A stretch of DNA of 17,171 nt from Deltaproteobacteria bacterium (lineage in GTDB: Bacteria > Desulfobacterota > GWC2-55-46), in assembly GCA_016218095.1 (NCBI GenBank), contig JACREV010000035.1, positions 1-17,171 of the forward strand, written 5' to 3'. The stretch's first letter is position 1. The number at the start of each line of letters is the position of its first letter. The position numbers and the translations under genes are program-made. This document shows positions 6,869 to 13,295 of the stretch, one piece after another. A model generated the notes under the pieces. It had not been told where the DNA came from and made no database searches. It saw only the letters and a list, made by a program, of their open reading frames with translations.

Positions 6869-8452
6869 TCAATTCACTTCGACTATATGCCCGTCCTTGA
6901 CGGTCAGTAGGAAGAGCCTCTTTTTAGCCTCTCCGCGCTCGTCAAACGAGAGAGCGCCTGCCGCGCCCCTGGACTTAAGGGCTTTCAGGCGCGCCTTTAT
7001 CGTCTCCCTGTCGAGCGTGACCCCGTCGCCTTCGAGGCTATCCCGCTTTTCAGGTATGGCGGCGATGAGCATCATCGCCGCATCAAATGCGTGCGCCTCC
7101 AGCACCCCGGGCTTTTTCCCGTAGGCCTCCGTGAACCTCTTTACGAACTCCTCTGTCCCGGGCCTCGTGCTCCCCGGAAAGAACCCGTCGACGAATACCG
7201 CGCCCTCGACGTTCGCCCCGCCGAGCTCGACGAGCTTCTCCGAGTTCCAGCCGTTGGCCCCGAGGAGCTGGACTCCCTTGATGCTGAAGTAGTCGAGGTA
7301 GGGGGTTATGAGCGCCGCGGTCGCGTAGGAGTCCGGGATGTAGAGAGCCTCTATCCGGGCCGTCGGCTTGTACTCCTTTATCTGCCTCCTCCCCTCTTTC
7401 CGCTCCTTTTCCTGCACGACGAAGAGCCTCTTGATCTCAGCGCTAAAGTCGGTATGCCCCTCGGCATACGAGCCTGTCCTGACGGATTCCGCGCCGAGCG
7501 CCTTTACATTCATCTCGAATAGCCTTGCGAGCTCGGTCCCGTAGTTGTTCTGCGGGTGGAGGATCGCGAACCTCTTGAGCCCTAAGGTCTTTACCGCGTG
7601 CTCGGCGATAGAGGCGGCCTGCTGCGCCGGGGTCATGAAGTTCCTGAAGACGTAGTCCCCGGCGTCCGTTACGCCTTCCTTCTGGGAGAGCGTCACGACC
7701 GGTATCCTCCTCGCCTGGGCGTGCTTGGCGGCCTCTATGGCCGTTGAGGATAAGAGCGGCCCCACGAGCCCGGCGACCCTGCCGTCATGAGCAAGCTCGG
7801 AGACAGCCGTCTCGACGGAGGCCGGGTCTGACCCGACGTCCTTTACAATGACCTCAACACCTGCGCCGTCAGCCTTCCCAAAGACCGACGCCGCGAGGAG
7901 CACGCCATTAAGCGCGTCCTCGGCGTAGGCCGAGTACTGGCCCTTCAACGGCAGTATCACTCCTATCGCCGGGGCGGTTGGCGCGCCGAAGTTGCCGGAT
8001 TCGGCCGCAGGGGAGTCGATCTCCCTCAACAGCCGCAACGCCTTTGCCCTTAGATCCAGCGAGGCCCCCTGCCCCTCGGCCACCGGCAGAAGGAGCGCCT
8101 TCGCATCCCTTACGCGCCCGGTCCGGGCCCGGAGCATGCCGAGCTCGTAGAGGGCGTCGAACTTGTACCTGGACTCCGGGTGCGACTCGAGGAGCTTCTG
8201 GTATATGGCGGAGGCCCTCTCAAAGTCCTTGCGTTCGATATATACGCGGGCGAGGCGCAACAAGGCCTCGTCTATAGCCGGGGCCTTGGAGTTCTCCTGG
8301 ACGAATTTCTCGAGCTCTTCTATTATGTCCGCCTTCGTCCCGCTAGCCTCCAGCGCCTCGAATATCTCGGGGAGGTTCCTTGCCGGGACGGACGCGGGTA
8401 TCAATACGAGGAGGGAGAGTATTATGGGAAGGACGAGACGCGTGAATTTCAT
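6869..8452 (-). CDS. Periplasmic TPR + ABC-type ligand-binding protein (LpoA/penicillin-binding-protein-activator-like)
   Basis: 527 residues. A signal peptide (MKFTRLVLPIILSLLVLIPA, cleavage probably after SVPA at residue 24) shows export; there is no lipobox cysteine, so it is soluble periplasmic rather than a lipoprotein. Residues about 55-145 are TPR-like helical repeats (EALLRLARVYIERKDFERASAIYQKLLESHP, then LYELGMLRARTGRVRDAKAL). From about 162 a type I periplasmic-binding fold begins (IGVILPLKGQYSAYAEDALNGVLLA) and runs to the end, with VGPLLSSTAIEAA and FAILHPQNNYGTELARLF. This TPR-binding domain order resembles LpoA, the outer-membrane activator of PBP1A, and branched-chain amino-acid receptors. 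The ligand is unknown, and no ABC permease genes adjoin. Its ATG overlaps the dnaJ stop by 4 nt. Confidence 0.85.
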   Translation of the reverse strand: MKFTRLVLPIILSLLVLIPASVPARNLPEIFEALEASGTKADIIEELEKFVQENSKAPAIDEALLRLARVYIERKDFERASAIYQKLLESHPESRYKFDALYELGMLRARTGRVRDAKALLLPVAEGQGASLDLRAKALRLLREIDSPAAESGNFGAPTAPAIGVILPLKGQYSAYAEDALNGVLLAASVFGKADGAGVEVIVKDVGSDPASVETAVSELAHDGRVAGLVGPLLSSTAIEAAKHAQARRIPVVTLSQKEGVTDAGDYVFRNFMTPAQQAASIAEHAVKTLGLKRFAILHPQNNYGTELARLFEMNVKALGAESVRTGSYAEGHTDFSAEIKRLFVVQEKERKEGRRQIKEYKPTARIEALYIPDSYATAALITPYLDYFSIKGVQLLGANGWNSEKLVELGGANVEGAVFVDGFFPGSTRPGTEEFVKRFTEAYGKKPGVLEAHAFDAAMMLIAAIPEKRDSLEGDGVTLDRETIKARLKALKSRGAAGALSFDERGEAKKRLFLLTVKDGHIVEVN

Positions 8453-9564
8453 TCAAAGATTTCCTTGACCTTGGAGAAGAAGTTCTTCCTCAACGGGGTA
8501 GTGTCTTCCCCGCTTATCTCGGCGAACTCCTCGAGGAGGTCTTTCTGCCTCTTGTTGAGCTTCGTCGGGGTCTCGACCTTTATGATCACCTGCTGGTCGC
8601 CGCGCCTCCCGGTATGTACCGACGCTATGCCCTTGTTCTTGAGCCTCAAGACCTTGCTCGACTGCGTGCCCGCCGGGATCTTGAGCTTCACCTGGCCTTC
8701 GAGCGTGGGCACCTCTATCTCGGCCCCGAGCGCGGCCTGAGCGAAGCTTATAGGCACCTCGCAGATGCAGTCGTCGTTCTCTCTCCTGAATATCGGGTGC
8801 GGCAATACCGTCATTACGATGTAGAGGTCGCCGGGAGGGCCGTTCCTCTCGCCGTACTCGCCCTCGCCGGAAAGACGGAGCCTCGAACCGGTATCTACCC
8901 CCGCAGGGACCTTTACCGTAAGGGACCCCTGTTTCCTGACCTTGCCCGCGCCCCTGCACTCGTTGCACGGGTCTTTTATTACCGTCCCGGCGCCGTTGCA
9001 CGCGGAGCACGGCCTTGAGATGCTGAAAAAGCCCTGCTGGAACCTTACCTGCCCCGCGCCCCTGCATGTCTGGCACTGTGTCGGGTAGGTGCCGGGGCGC
9101 GCCCCTGACCCGTGGCATGTCGAGCACTCGGCGGTCCTCGGGATGTTTATCGTTTTTTCGGTCCCGAAGGCCGCCTCCTCGAACGATATCTCGAGGTCGT
9201 ATCTCAAGTCCGCGCCGCGCTCGGGTCCGGGTCTTCTCCTGCCGCCGCCGCCGAAGAAGTCCGAGAAGACCTCTCCGAATATGTCCTGGAAGTCCGCGCC
9301 GAAACCGGCGTCCCTGTAGCCGCCTGGGCCGGGGCCGGCGCCGGGGCCCACATAGCCGAACCTGTCGTACTGGGCCCTCTTGTCCTGGTCCTTAAGGACC
9401 TCGTAGGCCTCGTTTATCTTCTTGAACTGCTCTTCCTTGTCCTTGTCCCCGGCGTGCTTGTCCGGGTGGGACTCGTGCGCGAGCCTCCGGTAGGCCTTTT
9501 TTATCTCCTCGTCGCTCGCGCCCCGGTCTACGCCGAGGACCTTGTAGTAATCCTTCTCATCCAT
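8449..9564 (-). CDS. dnaJ: Chaperone DnaJ (type I Hsp40)
   Basis: A 371-residue type I J-protein with every expected part. The J domain (1-68) has HPD at 33-35. A glycine-rich linker (72-108) is followed by four CxxCxGxG zinc repeats starting at C147, C164, C186 and C200. C-terminal substrate-binding domains follow (GRRGDQQVIIKVETP). It delivers unfolded clients to DnaK and stimulates its ATPase. The gene follows grpE by only 31 bp, so dnaK, usually between them, is absent here. Its TGA overlaps the start of the LpoA-like gene. A GAGAGG lies 14 nt before the ATG, a weak ribosome-binding site. Confidence 0.97.
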   Translation of the reverse strand: MDEKDYYKVLGVDRGASDEEIKKAYRRLAHESHPDKHAGDKDKEEQFKKINEAYEVLKDQDKRAQYDRFGYVGPGAGPGPGGYRDAGFGADFQDIFGEVFSDFFGGGGRRRPGPERGADLRYDLEISFEEAAFGTEKTINIPRTAECSTCHGSGARPGTYPTQCQTCRGAGQVRFQQGFFSISRPCSACNGAGTVIKDPCNECRGAGKVRKQGSLTVKVPAGVDTGSRLRLSGEGEYGERNGPPGDLYIVMTVLPHPIFRRENDDCICEVPISFAQAALGAEIEVPTLEGQVKLKIPAGTQSSKVLRLKNKGIASVHTGRRGDQQVIIKVETPTKLNKRQKDLLEEFAEISGEDTTPLRKNFFSKVKEIFE

Positions 9565-9595
9565 TTAATAATTTTCCGCCTCTCGTTATCTAAAA

Positions 9596-10156
9596 TCAGT
9601 GCACGACCGGGGCTTTTGAAACGGCCACCATCGCGGGCCGGAGCAGCCGCCCCTTGAGCGTATAGCCCTTCTGGAATTCCTTTACGACCGTCCCAGGCTC
9701 CCCGACCTCTTCTTCGGTTATCGCGTGGTGGACGGCGGGGTCGAACCTTTCTCCGACGGACTTTATCTCCTGGAGGCCGTTCTTCTTGAGGACCGAGAGC
9801 ATCTGGTCGATCGTGAGCTTTACGCCCTGCCGGAGCGATTCGAGGTTCTCTTCCCCGTTGGCGTGGGAGAGCGCGCGCTCGAAGTTGTCGACGATCGGGA
9901 GTATCTCGGATATAAGGTCCTCGTTGGCGAAACTGATGGCGTCCTGCTTCTCCTTTTCGGACCTCTTCCTGTAGTTGTCGAGGTCTGCGACCGAGCGGAG
10001 GTACCTGTTATGGTTCTCCTCCGCCTCCTTTGCCTTTGCCTCGAGCTCGGCCCTCATGCGGGAGACCGCCTCCTCCGGCGTCTCAGCTATCTCGGAGGGC
10101 TGCCCTTCGACCATCTCCTCTTCCTGTAAAAAATCTTCCTGCCCGTTTTCTTTCAT
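9596..10156 (-). CDS. grpE: Nucleotide exchange factor GrpE
   Basis: 186 residues. An acidic N-terminus (QEDFLQEEEMVEG) and a long helix (ELEAKAKEAEENHNRYLRSVADLDNYRKR) precede the conserved ILPIVDNFERAL, a four-helix section and the C-terminal beta domain with FDPAVHHAITEEE, then GTVVKEFQKGYTLKGRLLRPAMVAVSK. GrpE releases ADP from DnaK. AAGGTG lies 5 nt before the ATG. A terminator-like hairpin lies between hrcA and this gene, so grpE and dnaJ may be expressed at a different level from hrcA. Confidence 0.97.
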   Translation of the reverse strand: MKENGQEDFLQEEEMVEGQPSEIAETPEEAVSRMRAELEAKAKEAEENHNRYLRSVADLDNYRKRSEKEKQDAISFANEDLISEILPIVDNFERALSHANGEENLESLRQGVKLTIDQMLSVLKKNGLQEIKSVGERFDPAVHHAITEEEVGEPGTVVKEFQKGYTLKGRLLRPAMVAVSKAPVVH

Positions 10157-10165
10157 GTGCGCACC

Positions 10166-10197
10166 TTAAAAAAGATTTTTCCCCGACTGGGGGGAAA
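10166..10197 (-). terminator. Hairpin with U-run between hrcA and grpE (terminator or attenuator)
   Basis: On the minus strand TTTCCCC and GGGGAAA (10191-10197 and 10178-10184) enclose a 6-nt loop and are followed by AATCTTTTTT. The 7-bp stem is modest but the tail is good. It sits 10 nt above the grpE ATG, so it would lower readthrough from hrcA into grpE. I see no clear promoter between it and grpE. Confidence 0.55.
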
Positions 10198-10244
10198 TGC
10201 AATATAGGCCTGGCTGTATCCGTTAACGCCGCCGACGCGCGCCC

Positions 10245-11270
10245 CTACTGGAACACCTTGCAGAGGAGCCCGGCTGTGTAGTCGACGAGAGGGATGATCC
10301 TCGCGTAGTCCATCCTTACCGGGCCTACGACGCCGAGCGCGCCGATGGTCTCGCCGCCCCTCGCGTACGGGGCGGTGACGAAGCTCAAGCCCTCGAACTC
10401 GCTCACGAGCGATTCGGACCCGAGATAGATGTGGATGCCGCTCTCCTCGACCGACTTATCCAGGATCTTCAGGAGGAGGTTCTTCTCCTCGAAGGCGGCG
10501 AAGAGCTTTTTCATCCGCTCGAAGTCGGCCCGGAACTCGGGTTGTTCGAATATGTTGACCTTGCCCTCCACGTAGAGCCCGTCCTCGGCGGTCTCATCGG
10601 CGGCCATGGCCCCGAGCTTCAAGGCCCCGGCGAGGAGCTCGTCGTAGAGGTTCTTTACGTCCCTCATCTCTTCTACGATTTTCGCCCTCAACTCCCTCAT
10701 AGTCAAGCCGCTGGCGATGGAGTTCAAGTAGTTGGAGGCGGATTCGAGGCTGAGCGTCGAGGACCCCGCGTCCAGCCTTATGACGCGCGTCTGGACGAGG
10801 CCGCGCGTCGAGACGAATACGGCCATGATGGACGTCCTGTCGACAGGGAGCATGCTTATCCGTTTTATGACGAAGCTCTCCCTCTTCGGCACGAACATGA
10901 GCCCGGCGCAGTTGGTAAGGATGGACAAGGCGCGCGCGGTGTCCATGAGGGCGGCCTCCATATTAGCCGGCGTCTCACAGCTCTTCCTTATGAGCTCCTT
11001 CTGCTCGTTAAGGGGCTCGTCGAGCGCGCCGAGGCTGTCGATATAGAGCCTGAAGCCCTTGTCCGTCGGGACGCGCCCGGCGGAGGTGTGGGGCTGTGCG
11101 AGGTAGCCCTGGTCCTCGAGCTCGGCCATGATGTTCCTGATGGTGGCCGGGCTCAACCCCATGGGGTACTTGACCGCGATAGCCCTGGAGGAGACCGGCT
11201 CGGCCGTCTGTATATAGTCCTGGACTATGGCGTTGAGGATCTTTTTTGAACGGTCATGCGTCGTATTCAT
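10245..11270 (-). CDS. hrcA: Heat-inducible transcription repressor HrcA
   Basis: A 341-residue HrcA. The N-terminal winged helix is classic (ILNAIVQDYIQTAEPVSSRAIA, then GLSPATIRNIMAELEDQGYLAQPHTSAGRVPTDKG), followed by the GAF-like dimer domain and the usual C-terminal GAGxEG-type region, here GGETIGALGVVGPVRMDYARIIPLVDY. HrcA represses chaperone operons by binding CIRCE, an inverted repeat TTAGCACTC-N9-GAGTGCTAA. No CIRCE is visible in its 5' region or elsewhere in this cluster. A strong promoter (11306-11334) lies upstream. It follows hemW by 105 bp, an order common in proteobacteria-like genomes. Confidence 0.96.
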   Translation of the reverse strand: MNTTHDRSKKILNAIVQDYIQTAEPVSSRAIAVKYPMGLSPATIRNIMAELEDQGYLAQPHTSAGRVPTDKGFRLYIDSLGALDEPLNEQKELIRKSCETPANMEAALMDTARALSILTNCAGLMFVPKRESFVIKRISMLPVDRTSIMAVFVSTRGLVQTRVIRLDAGSSTLSLESASNYLNSIASGLTMRELRAKIVEEMRDVKNLYDELLAGALKLGAMAADETAEDGLYVEGKVNIFEQPEFRADFERMKKLFAAFEEKNLLLKILDKSVEESGIHIYLGSESLVSEFEGLSFVTAPYARGGETIGALGVVGPVRMDYARIIPLVDYTAGLLCKVFQ

Positions 11271-11305
11271 ATATTGATATAATGGCCTTTTTCAGCGTCC
11301 TTAAA

Positions 11306-11334
11306 AAGATACCAACGGCAAAAATCATTGTCAA
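11306..11334 (-). promoter_or_regulatory. Sigma-70 promoter of hrcA
   Basis: On the minus strand a perfect TTGACA (11329-11334), a 17-nt spacer and TATCTT (11306-11311). The predicted start near 11299 gives a ~29-nt leader before the hrcA ATG. No CIRCE or sigma-32-like elements overlap it. Confidence 0.75.
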
Positions 11335-11375
11335 GCTGGAAAGAAGCTTGTAATCCCGCGCTTTTTCAAGCCGCC

Positions 11376-12557
11376 TCAGAGCATCCGGAGGAATACCGAA
11401 TCCGAGAGGACCGCGCCTTTACGCGTAAGGGTCAGGTCCTCTCCCTTGGACGCCATGAGGCCCTCGCCGATAAGCGCGAGAGAGGCCGGAAAGGCCTCTT
11501 TTGGATACGTGCCGAACCTCTCCCGGAAACAGTCGCCCCGGATGCCTCTTTCGAGCATCCGGAGCCCCAGGACCATGGATTCGAGCATGGATTCGTTCCT
11601 CGCGAGCGACTCATCCCCCTTTATCGCAGAGCCTTTTACAGAGACGCCCTCGATATATTCTTCAAGCGAAGGCGTGTTCCACCACCTCCGCCCCCACTCG
11701 GGGAAAGAGAGGAACGAATGCGCGCCGACGCCGCACCCGATGTAGTCTTCGATGCGCCAGTACCGGCTGTTGTGGACGGCTTCCATTCCGGGCCTGGCCC
11801 AGTTCGAGATCTCGTAATGCACATATCCCGCGTCCTTTAACGTACGGACGGCGAGCTCATACATCTCCGTCACATCGTCTTCGTGCGGGAGCCTCTTCGT
11901 GTCCTTATACAGTTTGAAGAACTCGGTCCCTTCCTCGAGCGTAAGGCCGTAGAGCGATATGTGCTCTGGCCCAAGCTTAAGCAGGCCTGCCACACTCTCC
12001 TCCCAGTCCTCCACCGACTGGCCGGGGACGCCGAACATGAGGTCGAGCCCGATGTTGTCGAAGCCGGCCTCGCGCGCCTCCTTAAAGGCTTCTACGGCGC
12101 GCCCTGCCGTGTGCGTCCTTCCGAGCGTGGCGAGTATCCTGTCGTTGAGGGACTGGACGCCTATGCTTATCCTTGTGACCCCGGCCTCGTAAAAGCCCTT
12201 GAGCCTTTCGACCGAGACGGTATCCGGGTTCGCCTCCATCGTTATCTCCGGGCCTTTGGGGCAACATCCCGCAAAGGCCCCCCTTACGGAGCCGACGAGC
12301 CTCTTTATAACGGAGGGGGATAGGAGCGCAGGCGTCCCTCCGCCGAAGTATACGGTCTCAAGCGGCCTCTGCGAGAGCCCCTCCCTTTCAATGACAGAGG
12401 AAAGTTCCTTTATAAGGGCGTCGGCGTAAGCCCCCTCCTCGGCTTCCGTCAGCCCGGGTTTCGCAACCGACTTGAAGTCGCAGTACGGGCATTTACGGAG
12501 GCAGAAGGGTATGTGCAGGTATACCCCTATCGTCCTTTCCTCTCCCTGTACTCCCAT
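11376..12557 (-). CDS. hemW: Radical SAM heme chaperone HemW
   Basis: 393 residues of the HemN/HemW radical SAM family. The 4Fe-4S motif is CLRKCPYCDF (C19, C23, C26). YFGGGTP, MEANPD, RISIGVQS, DLMFGVPGQS and LYGLTLEEGT follow. The HNSRYW motif and the cluster CxxxCxxC-x-F fit HemW, which inserts heme into target proteins, rather than the HemN oxidase, which has an extra upstream region and a further cysteine. The ATG at 12555-12557 lies inside the end of the CBS-domain gene (31-nt overlap), suggesting coupling. It is often annotated as coproporphyrinogen III oxidase-like. The downstream hrcA has its own promoter. Confidence 0.94.
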   Translation of the reverse strand: MGVQGEERTIGVYLHIPFCLRKCPYCDFKSVAKPGLTEAEEGAYADALIKELSSVIEREGLSQRPLETVYFGGGTPALLSPSVIKRLVGSVRGAFAGCCPKGPEITMEANPDTVSVERLKGFYEAGVTRISIGVQSLNDRILATLGRTHTAGRAVEAFKEAREAGFDNIGLDLMFGVPGQSVEDWEESVAGLLKLGPEHISLYGLTLEEGTEFFKLYKDTKRLPHEDDVTEMYELAVRTLKDAGYVHYEISNWARPGMEAVHNSRYWRIEDYIGCGVGAHSFLSFPEWGRRWWNTPSLEEYIEGVSVKGSAIKGDESLARNESMLESMVLGLRMLERGIRGDCFRERFGTYPKEAFPASLALIGEGLMASKGEDLTLTRKGAVLSDSVFLRML

Positions 12558-12973
12558 ATCCTCTCCAGCATATCTTTCGGCGTGATCCTGCCCAGGAGCC
12601 TCATGCCGTCATCGACTACGAATACCGCCACCGCCTTTTTCCCTTCCATCAACGCCATAACGGACGAGGCCGCGGCCTCGGGGCCGATGCAGGCGAAGGC
12701 CCTCTCCATGAGGTCCTCGACCTTGCCCTTCTCTATCCCTGAGATGCCCTCAAGAAGACCCAGAGGCCCGTCTGACGCAACGAGCCCTTTAAGGAGGCCG
12801 TACGCCCCTATCTGTCCTACGAGCCTCCCTTCGCCGTCTACCACGGGGACCACCGCGGCGTCCTTCAATGCATTGAGCGCCTCGGCTATCGTCGAGCCGA
12901 TACTCACCGCCTCCGCTAAACCCATTATGTTCGCCGCTACCATAAGAACGCCCGAAAAGGTGGTTATCCCCAT
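12527..12973 (-). CDS. Paired CBS-domain protein
   Basis: 148 residues forming two CBS motifs, that is one Bateman module with no attached enzyme. The first is about 20-65 (IAEALNALKDAAVVPVVDGEGRLVGQI), the second about 85-142 (KVEDLMERAF, then AVAVFVVDDGMRLLGRITPKDMLERIW). CBS pairs commonly bind AMP, ATP, SAM or other adenosyl ligands and report energy state to a partner. The start is uncertain: ATG 12971-12973 has no ribosome-binding site, and Met11 (12943) or Met17 (12925) would still leave both motifs intact. It overlaps hemW by 31 nt. It is divergent from the antiporter and its ZTP riboswitch, which may matter because ZMP/ZTP are adenine-nucleotide mimics; that link is inference. Confidence 0.85.
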   Translation of the reverse strand: MGITTFSGVLMVAANIMGLAEAVSIGSTIAEALNALKDAAVVPVVDGEGRLVGQIGAYGLLKGLVASDGPLGLLEGISGIEKGKVEDLMERAFACIGPEAAASSVMALMEGKKAVAVFVVDDGMRLLGRITPKDMLERIWEYRERKGR

Positions 12974-13030
12974 ATAATAACAGATAACTGTCCAGGGGTG
13001 TTAACCCAATCTCACAACCCTAAAAACCCC

Positions 13031-13059
13031 TTGACAAAATAAGACCGCGACATTATTAT
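13031..13059 (+). promoter_or_regulatory. Sigma-70 promoter of the riboswitch-antiporter unit
   Basis: A perfect TTGACA (13031-13036), a 17-nt spacer and TATTAT (13054-13059). Transcription should start near 13066, just before the aptamer, leaving a ~230-nt leader to the ATG at 13296. A second TTGACA at 13241 has no good -10 partner. Confidence 0.85.
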
Positions 13060-13080
13060 GGGGCCTCTACTGAAAATTTG

Positions 13081-13163
13081 AGACCTTTCCGCAACTGACG
13101 GAATCAAGATGGGGGACCATCGGGGAGCGGGGGGGCGGGTTTTAATGTCGACCGTCTGGGCAC
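13081..13163 (+). ncRNA. ZTP (ZMP/ZTP, pfl-motif) riboswitch aptamer
   Basis: The conserved halves of the ZTP aptamer are both present: AACTGACGGA (13093-13102) and GTCGACCGTCTGGGCA (13147-13162), which match the well-known Fusobacterium ulcerans sequence closely. P1: CCTTTCCGC (13084-13092) pairs with GCGGGGGGG (13127-13135), 9 bp with three G-U. P2: GATGG (13108-13112), a GGGA tetraloop, CCATC (13117-13121), then GGGGAGCGG. P3: GTC (13147-13149) pairs with GGC (13159-13161). The diagnostic pseudoknot GACGG (13097-13101) with CCGTC (13152-13156) is perfect. ZTP riboswitches sense the purine intermediates ZMP/ZTP, which rise when 10-formyl-THF is short. The next gene is an antiporter, unlike the usual purine or one-carbon genes. 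Confidence 0.9.
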
Positions 13164-13217
13164 TCTGACCGGCTCTTTGAAAGGGCCGGAAAAATGTGCT
13201 CGGGCGGTTTTTTATTT
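13152..13217 (+). terminator. Riboswitch expression platform: intrinsic terminator overlapping the aptamer
   Basis: CCGTCTGGGCAC (13152-13163) pairs along all 12 positions, three of them G-U, with GTGCTCGGGCGG (13196-13207). TTTTTT (13208-13213) and ATTT follow directly. A nested hairpin CCGGCTCTTT..AAAGGGCCGG (13169-13189) caps it. The 5' arm is the aptamer's own conserved 3' segment, so aptamer and terminator are mutually exclusive. Ligand binding should hold the segment in the aptamer and allow readthrough: a genetic ON switch. Confidence 0.88.
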
Positions 13218-13295
13218 CCCGCCTCTCAGGGCAAAAAAGCTTGACAGTTCAAGGGGTTAGAGGGAAAATAAGCTGTTCACAACGGAGAAAGGGTC

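Noticed and set aside
11376..12557. Oxygen-independent coproporphyrinogen III oxidase (HemN)
   Set aside because: The protein lacks the HemN N-terminal extension and has the HemW-type CxxxCxxC-x-F plus HNxxYW, so HemW is the better call.
13241..13269. Second promoter close to the antiporter
   Set aside because: TTGACA is present but the best -10 at correct spacing (GAAAAT) is poor; the upstream promoter at 13031 is far better and agrees with the riboswitch.
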